DNA from: Neolewinella marina
Lineage (GTDB): Bacteria; Bacteroidota; Bacteroidia; Chitinophagales; Saprospiraceae
DNA length: 64,000 nt
Direction: 5' to 3'
Assembly: GCF_002631205.1 (NCBI RefSeq)
Contig: NZ_PDLO01000003.1
Span: forward strand, 434,001-498,000
Numbering within the stretch: the stretch's first letter is position 1; the number at the start of each line of letters is the position of its first letter. A program made the position numbers and the translations under genes. Of the stretch, positions 45,327 through 53,503 are shown one piece after another. Below the pieces are notes generated by a model. The model saw nothing but the letters and a program-made list of their open reading frames with translations, had not been told where the DNA came from and searched no databases.

Positions 45327-46790
45327 TTAGTGGCGGCTGAGCCACTCGATGGAGCTGGAGCGGGGTACCGTCAGCCGTTGGGAATTCTGTTGGTATAGAA
45401 AGGCGGCGAAGAGGGCAGCGGCGCGGGTTTCTTCCGCCCCGGCCTCCGCAATGGCCTCAGGCCGGAAGTGGTGGGCCACGAAGTGGGTATCGAAATCGCC
45501 CGAGCGGAAGGCCTCGTGGGTAAAGACGAACCGTCCGAAGGGCAGGGTAGTCTCAATGCCCTCGATGTGGTACTCGGCAATGGCGGTGAGCATCTTGGCG
45601 ATGGCCTCGCCCCGGGTGGCCCCGTGGGTAACCAGCTTGGCGATCATCGGATCGTAATGGATGGGAATGTCCATCCCCTCCTCGAAACCGTCGTCGACCC
45701 GGGCGTCCGGCGGGGTACGGTAGGTGGTGAGCCGGCCGATACTCGGCAGAAAGCCGTTGGCGGGATCCTCGGCGTACACCCGCAGTTCCAGGGCGTGGCC
45801 ATTGATGGTCAGGTCCTCTTGGCGAAAGCTGAGGACTTCCCCCTCGGCCACGCGGATCTGCTGCTCCACCAGGTCGATGCCCGTGATGAACTCCGTGACG
45901 GGATGCTCCACCTGCAGGCGGGTATTCATTTCCAGGAAGTAGAAATTGCGGTCGGCGTCGAGCAGGAATTCAACCGTACCGGCGCCCACGTAGTCACACG
46001 ACTGGGCGACCCGGACGGCGGCGGCACCCATTTCGCGGCGGAGCGCGGGATCCAGGACGGCCGAGGGGGCCTCCTCCACGACTTTCTGGTGGCGGCGCTG
46101 GATGCTGCAGTCGCGCTCGAACAGGTGGACGCAGTTGCCGTGGGTATCGGCCAGCACCTGGATTTCAATGTGGTGGGGGGAGGCAATGTACTTTTCGATG
46201 AAGACGCTGCCGTCGCCGAAGGCATTGCGGGCCTCGCTGATGGCGCGGTGCATCTGCTCCTCCAGTTCTTCGGCGGAGTCGACCACCCGCATGCCCTTGC
46301 CGCCGCCGCCGGCGGCGGCCTTGATCAGGATGGGAAAGCCGATTTCCCGGGCCACCGCCCGCGCCCGATCGGGGTCGTCGACGGCTTCGTCCAGACCGGG
46401 GACCATGGGGATGTCGTAGGCACTCACCGTCTCCTTGGCGGCCAGTTTGTTGCCCATCACCTCGATGGCGTGGGGGCGGGGACCGATGAAGGTGATGCCG
46501 GCCGCGGCCACCCGTCGGGCGAATTCGGCGTTCTCACTCAGGAAGCCGTAGCCGGGGTGAATGGCGTCCGCTCCGGTATCCCGCGCCGCGGCGATGACCT
46601 TATCCATATCCAGGTAGGACTGGGCGGAAGGCGCCGGCCCCAGGTGCACCGCCTCGTCGGCGAAGCGGACGTGGGGTGAGGTGCGGTCGGCGTCGGAGTA
46701 GACAGCAACGGTGCCCAGGCCCATGCGGCGGGCGGTACGCATCACGCGCAGCGCGATCTCGCCTCGGTTGGCGACGAGTATTTTTTTCAT
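45327..46790 (-). CDS. biotin carboxylase subunit
   Basis: This enzyme carboxylates biotin using ATP and bicarbonate. The 487 residues start KKILVANRGEIALRVMR, the usual N-terminus. They carry KAAAGGGGKGMR (ATP-grasp loop), HIEIQVLAD and ERDCSIQRRHQK, and EMNTRLQVEHPVTE for the catalytic region. Its ATG overlaps the carrier protein stop by four bases (ATGA), and the carboxyltransferase gene follows 18 bases downstream. It is not obviously the acetyl-CoA carboxylase AccC; the operon with a PccB-like subunit favours a propionyl-CoA carboxylase. Confidence 0.9.
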   Translation of the reverse strand: MKKILVANRGEIALRVMRTARRMGLGTVAVYSDADRTSPHVRFADEAVHLGPAPSAQSYLDMDKVIAAARDTGADAIHPGYGFLSENAEFARRVAAAGITFIGPRPHAIEVMGNKLAAKETVSAYDIPMVPGLDEAVDDPDRARAVAREIGFPILIKAAAGGGGKGMRVVDSAEELEEQMHRAISEARNAFGDGSVFIEKYIASPHHIEIQVLADTHGNCVHLFERDCSIQRRHQKVVEEAPSAVLDPALRREMGAAAVRVAQSCDYVGAGTVEFLLDADRNFYFLEMNTRLQVEHPVTEFITGIDLVEQQIRVAEGEVLSFRQEDLTINGHALELRVYAEDPANGFLPSIGRLTTYRTPPDARVDDGFEEGMDIPIHYDPMIAKLVTHGATRGEAIAKMLTAIAEYHIEGIETTLPFGRFVFTHEAFRSGDFDTHFVAHHFRPEAIAEAGAEETRAAALFAAFLYQQNSQRLTVPRSSSIEWLSRH

Positions 46791-47266
46791 TCCATTTCGA
46801 TTAACAGCTGACGCTTGTCCACGGCCTCCCCTACGCTCACTTTCACCGCCTTTACGGTACCATTGCCTTCGGCCTTGATGACGTTCTCCATCTTCATGGC
46901 CTCGAGGACCAGCAGGGGGGTGCCGGCTTCTACCACGCTGCCCTGCTCGGCCATCACCTGCAGGATCAGTCCCGGCATGGGGGCGGTGACCTCGTTGCTC
47001 TGGTTGGCTACCGTGGTGGCCAATCCCAATTCCTGCACGATGCGGTCGTAGGCGTCGGCCAGTTCCACCGTGAAGCGGCGGCGGTTGACGGACACTGTCA
47101 TCCGCTTGCCGAATGCGTCGGTGTCGATGAGTTCGCAGGCGAAACTTTCCCCACCCAGCAACAGGTGGTACTTACCGTGGAAGGGACCGACGATGTCCAG
47201 GCCGGCGAGTTCTTCACCGCTGAGGTCAAACGACTGGTCCGCAACGGTGGCGGTCATTTTATCCAT
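46787..47266 (-). CDS. biotin carboxyl carrier protein
   Basis: The 159-residue protein ends in a biotinyl domain with the biotinylated Lys in EAMKMENVIK. The N-terminal 85 residues are a beta-rich region. The last residues close with VGEAVDKRQLLIEME. It overlaps the biotin carboxylase start by four bases and is the first subunit gene. ATG 47266 is the start; a second Met three codons later is also possible. Confidence 0.88.
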   Translation of the reverse strand: MDKMTATVADQSFDLSGEELAGLDIVGPFHGKYHLLLGGESFACELIDTDAFGKRMTVSVNRRRFTVELADAYDRIVQELGLATTVANQSNEVTAPMPGLILQVMAEQGSVVEAGTPLLVLEAMKMENVIKAEGNGTVKAVKVSVGEAVDKRQLLIEME

Positions 47267-47312
47267 GGGGGCAACCTAGCTGTTTTATCAGACACCTACA
47301 AATCGCGGCCGC

Positions 47313-48083
47313 CTAACGGGGCTGCATCCGGATGCCCGCGTCCATGCGCAGGACGGCCCCGTTGATGTAGTTGTTCTCGACCAGGTGACGGGCCAGCCCG
47401 GCCACCTCCTCGGCGCGACCGAGGCGCACGGGGAAAAGGGGTTGCTTCGACAATGAGTCGTACACCTCCTGGGGAAAGGCGTCGAACATCGGGGTGTGGA
47501 TCAGTCCCGGCGCGATGGCGTTCACCCGGATTCCGTTACGAGCGAGGTCGCGGGCCATAGTAAGTGTCATGCTCACCACGCCGCCCTTTGAGGCGCTGTA
47601 GGCGGCCTGCCCGATCTGCCCCTCGTAGGCGGCCACCGAAGCAGTCTGGATGATTACCCCGCGGCTCCCGTCCTCGTCGAGGGGCTCATTGCGCGACATG
47701 GCGTAGGCTACGATACTCGACACGTTGAAGGTGCCGATCAGGTTGATGTTGATCACCTTGGCGAAGAGGGCCGCGTCCCCCGGGCCCTCGCGGCCGATGG
47801 TTTTCACGGCCGGAGCAATGCCGGCGTAGTTGCAGCAGATGTGGATGTGGCTCCAGGCGGCAAGTACCTCGTCCACCCCGGCTTGTACGGCGGCGTGGTC
47901 GGTCACGTCGACTTCCTGGTAGCGTACGTTGGTGCCGAGTTCGGCTACGATTGCTTCCCCCCGCTGTCGGTCGCGGTCGAAGATGGCAACCCGGGCGCCA
48001 AGCTGGTGGAAGAGGCGGGCCGTGGCTTCCCCCAGGCCCGAGGCGCCACCCGTGATGATGGCGGTACAGTTCTCAATATTCAT
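47313..48083 (-). CDS. short-chain dehydrogenase, 3-hydroxyacyl-CoA dehydrogenase type-2-like
   Basis: The start at ATG 48083 (MNIENCTAIITGG) gives 256 residues. The Rossmann motif is ITGGASGLG near 9-17, the NNAG position reads CNYAGI, and the catalytic Ser-Tyr-Lys are in TASVAAYEGQIGQAAYSASKGG. A C-terminal block MFDAFPQEVYDSLSKQPLFP is characteristic of HSD10-type enzymes, which oxidise 3-hydroxy-2-methylbutyryl-CoA in isoleucine breakdown. The frame upstream to 48143 reads through a region that is not family-like. Its place ahead of the carboxylase operon fits branched-chain amino acid catabolism that ends in propionyl-CoA. Confidence 0.87.
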   Translation of the reverse strand: MNIENCTAIITGGASGLGEATARLFHQLGARVAIFDRDRQRGEAIVAELGTNVRYQEVDVTDHAAVQAGVDEVLAAWSHIHICCNYAGIAPAVKTIGREGPGDAALFAKVININLIGTFNVSSIVAYAMSRNEPLDEDGSRGVIIQTASVAAYEGQIGQAAYSASKGGVVSMTLTMARDLARNGIRVNAIAPGLIHTPMFDAFPQEVYDSLSKQPLFPVRLGRAEEVAGLARHLVENNYINGAVLRMDAGIRMQPR

Positions 48084-48220
48084 GCCGCAACCTACAAATT
48101 TTGGGCAGCAACTCGTCGGGACCGGGACGGTGTTCACCAACATATGAGAAAACTTCTAAAATAAATGGCTTATGCAAGCAAGGACACATTTAGGAAAGTA
48201 AATTCTCAATCGCCGATCCA

Positions 48221-48973
48221 ATGGGTAACAACTTACGTAGGTACAAGAAACCAATTGACCTTATGAAGACACCAAAGTTCTCCCAGTCGCGCGTCGTCGC
48301 CGAGCGGGATCCCCACAGCCGCCGGTCCTTCCTGCGCAAGTCCGGTCTCGGACTCGCCGCGGCCGGCCTCTTCCTCGCCGGATGTGAAGACGACGACGAC
48401 CCCATCATGTTCGACAACACCGTGAACCTCGGCAGCGGTGACGTAGCGGTACTTAACTACGCCTTTGCCCTTGAGCAGCTCGAGGCAGCCTTCTACGCCC
48501 AGGTACTCCAGGGTGGCTACTTCGCCAGCGCCTCGGCCGAGGAAAAGCAGATCATGACCGATCTGGAAGCCCACGAGCGGGCCCACGCCGAATTCTTCCA
48601 GGCGGCCATCAGCTCGGTGGCCACCGCCATCCCCGCCCTGGAGGTGGACTTCTCCAGCATCGACTTCGACAGCCGCGCCAGCGTACTGGGTACCGCTCAG
48701 GCTTTTGAAGACCTTGGTGTCTCCGCCTACAACGGTGCCGGACGTCTCCTTACCAACCCCGACTTCCTGCTGATCGCCGGCAAGATCGTCAGTGTGGAGG
48801 CCCGCCACGCCGCCGCCATCCGCAGCATCAACAGCAATTCGCCGCGGGCATTCGCCAGCAGCGAGGTAGTGGATTCCAACGGCCTGGACCTCGCACGTAC
48901 GCCCTCCCAGGTGCTTGGCATCGCCGGTACCTACATCACCACCCCCATTGACGCAAGCGGTCTGCCCCAGTAG
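48221..48973 (+). CDS. Tat-exported ferritin-like lipoprotein
   Basis: The 250 residues carry a twin-arginine signal (SRRSFLRKSG) followed by a lipobox (GLFLAGC), so the folded protein is exported and probably lipid-anchored. The ferritin-like four-helix domain (about 70-215) supplies Glu/His iron ligands: the pair ALEQLEAAFYA, EAHERAHAEFF, AQAFEDLGVSAY, and SVEARHAAAIR. This is the Ferritin_2 pattern. ATG 48221 is used; an ATG at 48263 (MKTPKF) gives a shorter start. The next gene encodes a paralogue 20 bases downstream. The 137 bases upstream to the SDR gene show no clear promoter. The iron chemistry is inferred. Confidence 0.82.
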   Translation: MGNNLRRYKKPIDLMKTPKFSQSRVVAERDPHSRRSFLRKSGLGLAAAGLFLAGCEDDDDPIMFDNTVNLGSGDVAVLNYAFALEQLEAAFYAQVLQGGYFASASAEEKQIMTDLEAHERAHAEFFQAAISSVATAIPALEVDFSSIDFDSRASVLGTAQAFEDLGVSAYNGAGRLLTNPDFLLIAGKIVSVEARHAAAIRSINSNSPRAFASSEVVDSNGLDLARTPSQVLGIAGTYITTPIDASGLPQ

Positions 48974-48993
48974 TCCCCCAAAAAGAAACAACC

Positions 48994-49797
48994 ATGAAAC
49001 TGCTACATCTCTTCAACGAATTTGAACGGGGGGCGAACGGATCGGCTCCCCAGCTGACCACCCGCCGTGAGGCCTTCGGCCAGATCGGACGCACGGTCGG
49101 TAAAGCGGCCACCCTGGCCCTGCCTCTGGCCGCCTTCCTGAAACCCAACCACGTCCACGCCCAGACCAGCGGCGACAGCATCATCGACGTGCTCAACTTC
49201 GCCCTGACCCTGGAGTACCTGGAAGCGGAGTACTACGCCATGGGACTCGACGCAAACGGCCTGCTGACCGGCGACATCCGGGAAACCATTGCCCTGATTG
49301 GCGACCACGAAGCCGCCCACGTGGAATTCCTCAAGTCCGCCATCAGCGGATCCGGCGGTACCCCCGTCGACAAGCCTGAATTCGACTTCACGGCCGGAGG
49401 AAACTTCAACAACGTCTTCTCGAACCAGACCATCTTCCTGGCCATCGCCCAGGCCTTCGAAGACACCGGCGTGCGTGCCTACAAAGGACAAGCCGCCAAC
49501 CTGATGGGAAACAAGGACGTGCTGACCGCCGCCCTGCAAATCCACTCAGTAGAAGCTCGCCACGCTTCCGAGATCCGTCGGATCCGCGGATCGAAGGGCT
49601 GGATCACGAACGCCGAGAACACCACCGGTGCCGGTGCCGCCGACGCGGTCTACGCCGGAGAGGACAACGTGATGCAACTCGGGTTCAACGTGACCACCGT
49701 TACCCAGGTCAACCGCAACCACATCACCGAAGCTTGGGATGAGCCCCTGAACAAATCCGAAGTACTCGGAATTGCCTCTCTCTTCCTGGAGGATTAA
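48994..49797 (+). CDS. second exported ferritin-like protein (tandem paralogue)
   Basis: The 267 residues begin with a long n-region containing TTRREAFGQIGRTVGKAAT and a hydrophobic run ATLALPLAAFL, a probable Tat signal, cut near VHAQ. The ferritin-like helices again carry paired ligands: ALTLEYLEAEYYA, DHEAAHVEFL, AQAFEDTGVRAY and SVEARHASEIRR. This copy is longer than its neighbour and lacks the lipobox, so one may be soluble in the periplasm and the other lipid-anchored. A strong terminator follows (49823-49854). The pair may form a hetero-oligomer, but that is only a suggestion. Confidence 0.82.
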   Translation: MKLLHLFNEFERGANGSAPQLTTRREAFGQIGRTVGKAATLALPLAAFLKPNHVHAQTSGDSIIDVLNFALTLEYLEAEYYAMGLDANGLLTGDIRETIALIGDHEAAHVEFLKSAISGSGGTPVDKPEFDFTAGGNFNNVFSNQTIFLAIAQAFEDTGVRAYKGQAANLMGNKDVLTAALQIHSVEARHASEIRRIRGSKGWITNAENTTGAGAADAVYAGEDNVMQLGFNVTTVTQVNRNHITEAWDEPLNKSEVLGIASLFLED

Positions 49798-49822
49798 GGC
49801 TACCCGACAAACACTATCGACG

Positions 49823-49854
49823 CGCGCAGTACCATTGGTGCTGCGCGTTTTTTT
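49823..49854 (+). terminator. terminator after the ferritin-like pair
   Basis: CGCGCAG (49823-49829) pairs with CTGCGCG (49841-49847); the stem continues inward with one T-G pair through ACCA/TGGT. A T7 tract follows. It lies 25 bases after the stop at 49797. Confidence 0.85.
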
Positions 49855-49865
49855 ATCCCCCGGAC

Positions 49866-50690
49866 TTATCCCAGTCCCACATCCAGCGTCATCATTACAA
49901 TGAAGCCGAGGACAAATCCGAGGGTGGCGATGTCGGTGTTGCTTTCCAGTTGGGTTTCCGGCACCACCTCCTCGATTACCACGAAGATCATGGCACCCGC
50001 CGCGAAGGCCAGGGCGTAGGGGAGAATGGGGGTAAAGAAGGTTACCGCCAGCGCACCTGCCACGGCCGCAATAGGTTCCACGGCGGCCGACAGCTGTCCG
50101 TACCACCAGCACTTGAAACGGCTGACGCCCTGACGCCGCAGTGGCATGGAGACGGCCAGGCCCTCGGGGAAGTTCTGGATGCCGATGCCCAGGGCCAGGG
50201 CAACCGCGCCGCCGATGGAGGCCCCCGGCATATCCGCGGCAATGCCGCCGAACAGCACACCTACTGCCAGGCCCTCCGGAATATTGTGGAGGGTGATGGC
50301 CAGCACCAGCAGGGTAGTGCGGTGCCAGGTTGACTCCAGCCCCTCTTTCTCGCTGTATTTGAAGTTGATGTGCAGGTGGGGCAGCACCTTGTCCAGTCCG
50401 AAGATGAACAAGGCACCGGAGGCAAAGCCGATCACGGCCGGAAATACCTTAACGAATCCTTCTCCCGGACTCATCTCGATACCGGGCGCCAGGAGGCTCC
50501 AGAAGGAGGCCGCCACCATTACACCGCCGGTGAAGCCCAGGGCGCCGTCGAGGAGGGTCCGGTTCATCCCGCGGAAGAAAAACACCAGCGCCGCCCCGCT
50601 GGCCGTCAGGATCCAGGTGAACAGGGAGGCGTAAAAGGCCGCCAGGATGGGATCAATGGAGGCGAGGTAGGAGGTGACACTGGATAGCAT
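49866..50690 (-). CDS. ZIP-family metal transporter (ZupT-like)
   Basis: The 274-residue protein has about eight transmembrane helices and the two canonical ZIP metal-binding helices: HNIPEGLAVGVLF near 135-147 and NFPEGLAVSMPLR near 170-182. These motifs place it with ZupT-type transporters, which import zinc, iron or other divalent cations. The charged region between helices 3 and 4 contains His and Lys (PHLHINFKYSEKEG). It ends about 10 bases past the T-tract of the ferritin-like pair terminator and is convergent with that unit; the closeness to iron-type proteins may be coincidence. Confidence 0.88.
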   Translation of the reverse strand: MLSSVTSYLASIDPILAAFYASLFTWILTASGAALVFFFRGMNRTLLDGALGFTGGVMVAASFWSLLAPGIEMSPGEGFVKVFPAVIGFASGALFIFGLDKVLPHLHINFKYSEKEGLESTWHRTTLLVLAITLHNIPEGLAVGVLFGGIAADMPGASIGGAVALALGIGIQNFPEGLAVSMPLRRQGVSRFKCWWYGQLSAAVEPIAAVAGALAVTFFTPILPYALAFAAGAMIFVVIEEVVPETQLESNTDIATLGFVLGFIVMMTLDVGLG

Positions 50691-50804
50691 AGCGACAAAG
50701 TAAGCGCGAATTCTTTATTAATGTTTGCCGCGTCCCCCCGCCGAAACCGCCGCCCCGGTGCCTCCATCTAGTGTTAAAGTGTGAACGGATGTATATCAGG
50801 ACAT

Positions 50805-50812
50805 TAAATTTG
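50805..50812 (+). promoter_or_regulatory. -7 promoter element of the membrane-protein gene
   Basis: TAAATTTG is a perfect TAnnTTTG match. It stands 73 bases before the chosen GTG at 50886. Confidence 0.55.
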
Positions 50813-50885
50813 GGTTAGTTTTTGTTGAGAACCCCAATTACACCAGCGTATCAAACACTATTACACCAAACTGCTGCTGCGCTCC

Positions 50886-51596
50886 GTGCGCAGCACGCTG
50901 CCGGCCATTTCATTAGGGATGGTCGCCTGCCTGCTCTTCCTGCTGGCATCCGTATGGGTGCACTGGAGTTTACCCACCTCTTACAGCCTGCTGTTCCGCG
51001 ACGTAGGGGCCGAAGTAGAGATGCCCGTCTCCCACGGTCTGTTTTCCCAGCTAGGCATCATCCTGTGGTCGCTCGGCATCGGTTCGCTGATGCTGGTGCT
51101 GTTCACGGCCCCCTACGACTACCGATGGTCGCGGGGATTCGTGTGCTACTCCATGGTGGTAACCCTCACCCTCGCCCTCGACGATGCGTTCCGTATCCAC
51201 GAGACCCTCTTCGCCGAAGTCCTGGGGGTGGGCGAGGGGCTGGCCTTCGCGATCTATTTCCTGCTGATCACTGGCTATTTCACCATTTATCCCCGCCATA
51301 TCCTGCACTCTCCCTGGCCCCTGATGGTTATCGCCCTGGGCTTGTTCGCCGTCTCCATGGGGATCGACCAGACCCCGGGACTGGCCAACTACGTCGGCTA
51401 CGATGAGATGTTTCTGCTCGAGGACGGGAGCAAACTGGCAGGCATCATCTTCTGGACGCTCTACCAGTACCTGATGGGACGCAACTGGCTGCGGAGGCCG
51501 GTTGATGACTACCTCGGAACAGTTCCTCACCAACACCACTACGAAACACAGCAGCGGGCCAGAACCCAGCGGCAGTTTACCCATCACCACGACTGA
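50886..51596 (+). CDS. integral membrane protein of unknown function with DDAFRIHE motif
   Basis: The GTG at 50886 gives 236 residues with about six hydrophobic segments. A conserved-looking acidic/His motif DDAFRIHET lies near residue 100 between two helices; a similar D-D-x-F-x-x-H-E pattern occurs in uncharacterised membrane proteins of other phyla. The last 40 residues are hydrophilic and His-rich (HQHHYE...FTHHHD), which could bind metal. The frame is open back to a TGA about 60 bases upstream, and a perfect -7 element lies at 50805-50812. No function is proposed. Confidence 0.6.
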   Translation: MRSTLPAISLGMVACLLFLLASVWVHWSLPTSYSLLFRDVGAEVEMPVSHGLFSQLGIILWSLGIGSLMLVLFTAPYDYRWSRGFVCYSMVVTLTLALDDAFRIHETLFAEVLGVGEGLAFAIYFLLITGYFTIYPRHILHSPWPLMVIALGLFAVSMGIDQTPGLANYVGYDEMFLLEDGSKLAGIIFWTLYQYLMGRNWLRRPVDDYLGTVPHQHHYETQQRARTQRQFTHHHD

Positions 51597-51733
51597 ACAG
51601 TTGAGGGGCCTAACCCGACCAGATACCCGGGCGCGAACGCGGGTGCCAGGACCGGTCATTCATCCATGGCTTGTCGGGAAGGAGGAACTGCAGAGAAATC
51701 ATACCTTCCGAGGGCAATTGAACACCCCAACCC

Positions 51734-53362
51734 ATGACCTTTTCCCATCCGCTGGCTGGACTTCTGCTCCTTTCGGGCCTGTTGTTTTCAAATGTTGCAA
51801 CCGCCCAGGATCCTGACCCGCCCTTTTCCGGCCTGGATACCCTGGCTACCGGCGAATGGTGGAAGCGGGCGGACAACCCCATCATCAACTTGCGGGTGGA
51901 TCGCGACTCGGTGATCGCCTTCGGAGCCTATACCGTTGCTAATGGTACCCTGAAACTCAGCGCCCAGTTCTATCCGCTATACCCTGACGAGGATCGGCAG
52001 GTACGCCTGGAAGTCCTCCGCGGCGGTGAGTGGGAAATGATCGGCCAGGAGGAAGTAAATCCCCTGGGATGGTCGGCCCTGTTTCGGGTGCCGGATTGGG
52101 ACGGAACGACTACCGTACCCTACCGCATGCGCCACGGTGACGGCGCCGTGTTTTCCGGCAGTATCCGCGCCTTGCCAGGCCCGGAGGAGGAAGTAGTGGT
52201 GGCCGCGTTCAGCTGCAACAGCAACCAGGACCGCGGCGGACGGGAGCAGTACGTCCATAACGTTGCCGCCCTGGATCCGGACTTGATGTTCTTTGCCGGT
52301 GACCAGTCGTACGACCACACCGAGCACACGGCGGCCTGGCTGAAGTTCGGTCTGCAGTTTCGGGAAACCTTCCGCCACCGGCCCATGGTGTCCATTCCGG
52401 ACGACCACGACATTGGCCAGGGCAACCTGTGGGGCGAGGGAGGCAAAGCTTCCCGGGTGAAAGCCGGAAACGACGGTGGCTATTATTACCATCCCGAATA
52501 CGTGAAAATGGTCGAGCGCTGTCAGACCGCCCACCTCCCGGACCCCTACGATCCCACGCCCGTCGGCCAGGGCATCGGGGTATACTATACCAGCTACCGC
52601 CTGGGAGGGGTTGACTTTGCCATAATTGAGGATCGCAAGTTCAAGTCCGGCCCGGCCGGAAAAATCCCCCAACTTGGACCCCGCCCGGACCACATCAACG
52701 ACCCGAGCTACGATCCGGCCTCGATCGACCTGCCCGGCCTGGAACTTCTCGGGCAGCGGCAACTGGATTTCCTGGACCAGTGGGCCGAAGACCGGGCCGG
52801 CAACCCCATGAAGGCCGTGCTTTCGGCCACCGGTTTCTGTGGCGGGGCCCACCTCCACGGCAGCAAATCCAACCGCCTGCACGCCGACCTCGATTCCAAC
52901 GGCTGGCCGCAGTCCGGCCGCAATGCCGCCCTGCGCGCCATCCGTGACGCCCAGGCCGTACACATTGCCGGCGACCAGCACCTGGCCACCGTCATTCACC
53001 ACGGCATCGACGAATTCCGCGACGGCCCCTGGGCCTTCGTGGTTCCCGCTTCCGTAAACGACTACTACTCGCGCTGGTGGTGGCCGGCCGGGGAGCGTGC
53101 CGGCGACAACCCGGTACAGGGTTCGCCGCTGCCGTGGACGGGCGACTACCGCGATGGCTTCGGTAACCCCATTAGCATGGTTGCCTACGCCAATCCCGAG
53201 AACGTTTCCGCCGGCGCCGGCTTCGGGGTCATCTACTTTCGGCCTACAAGCCGAGAGGTGACCTTCGCCTGCTGGCCCCGGGAGGTGGACGTGACCGACG
53301 AAGCAGCCCGACAGTTTCCCGGCTGGCCGGTAACGGTACTTCCCGAGGAGAGCGGGCGGTAG
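51734..53362 (+). CDS. PhoD-like metallophosphatase, exported
   Basis: The 542 residues begin with a signal peptide (about 1-24, ending ATAQ). The metallophosphatase domain shows FAGDQSYDH near 192, PDDHDIGQG near 224, and HIAGDQHLATVIHHG near 416, the metal ligands of PhoD/purple-phosphatase-type enzymes. A beta domain (about 30-140) precedes it. Such enzymes release phosphate from phosphodiesters and other organophosphates outside the cell. The gene stands alone; the adjacent sulfatase suggests a shared role in freeing nutrients from polymers, which is inferred. Confidence 0.85.
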   Translation: MTFSHPLAGLLLLSGLLFSNVATAQDPDPPFSGLDTLATGEWWKRADNPIINLRVDRDSVIAFGAYTVANGTLKLSAQFYPLYPDEDRQVRLEVLRGGEWEMIGQEEVNPLGWSALFRVPDWDGTTTVPYRMRHGDGAVFSGSIRALPGPEEEVVVAAFSCNSNQDRGGREQYVHNVAALDPDLMFFAGDQSYDHTEHTAAWLKFGLQFRETFRHRPMVSIPDDHDIGQGNLWGEGGKASRVKAGNDGGYYYHPEYVKMVERCQTAHLPDPYDPTPVGQGIGVYYTSYRLGGVDFAIIEDRKFKSGPAGKIPQLGPRPDHINDPSYDPASIDLPGLELLGQRQLDFLDQWAEDRAGNPMKAVLSATGFCGGAHLHGSKSNRLHADLDSNGWPQSGRNAALRAIRDAQAVHIAGDQHLATVIHHGIDEFRDGPWAFVVPASVNDYYSRWWWPAGERAGDNPVQGSPLPWTGDYRDGFGNPISMVAYANPENVSAGAGFGVIYFRPTSREVTFACWPREVDVTDEAARQFPGWPVTVLPEESGR

Positions 53363-53462
53363 CCAGCGCAGGTAAGTGTCCGCGCGTATCAATCGGGGAG
53401 TACGGGCCGTTCAGACGCTCGAATACCGTGCCGGTTCGACCGGAGGTGGAGGGCATGCTACT

Positions 53463-53470
53463 TAGCTTTG
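53463..53470 (+). promoter_or_regulatory. -7 promoter element of the sulfatase gene
   Basis: TAGCTTTG is a perfect TAnnTTTG match 33 bases before the ATG at 53504. It overlaps an alternative TTG start (53468), which is therefore rejected. Confidence 0.6.
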
Positions 53471-53503
53471 GTAATCCCGCCCGCCGGGAAAAGCTCAATA
53501 CGC

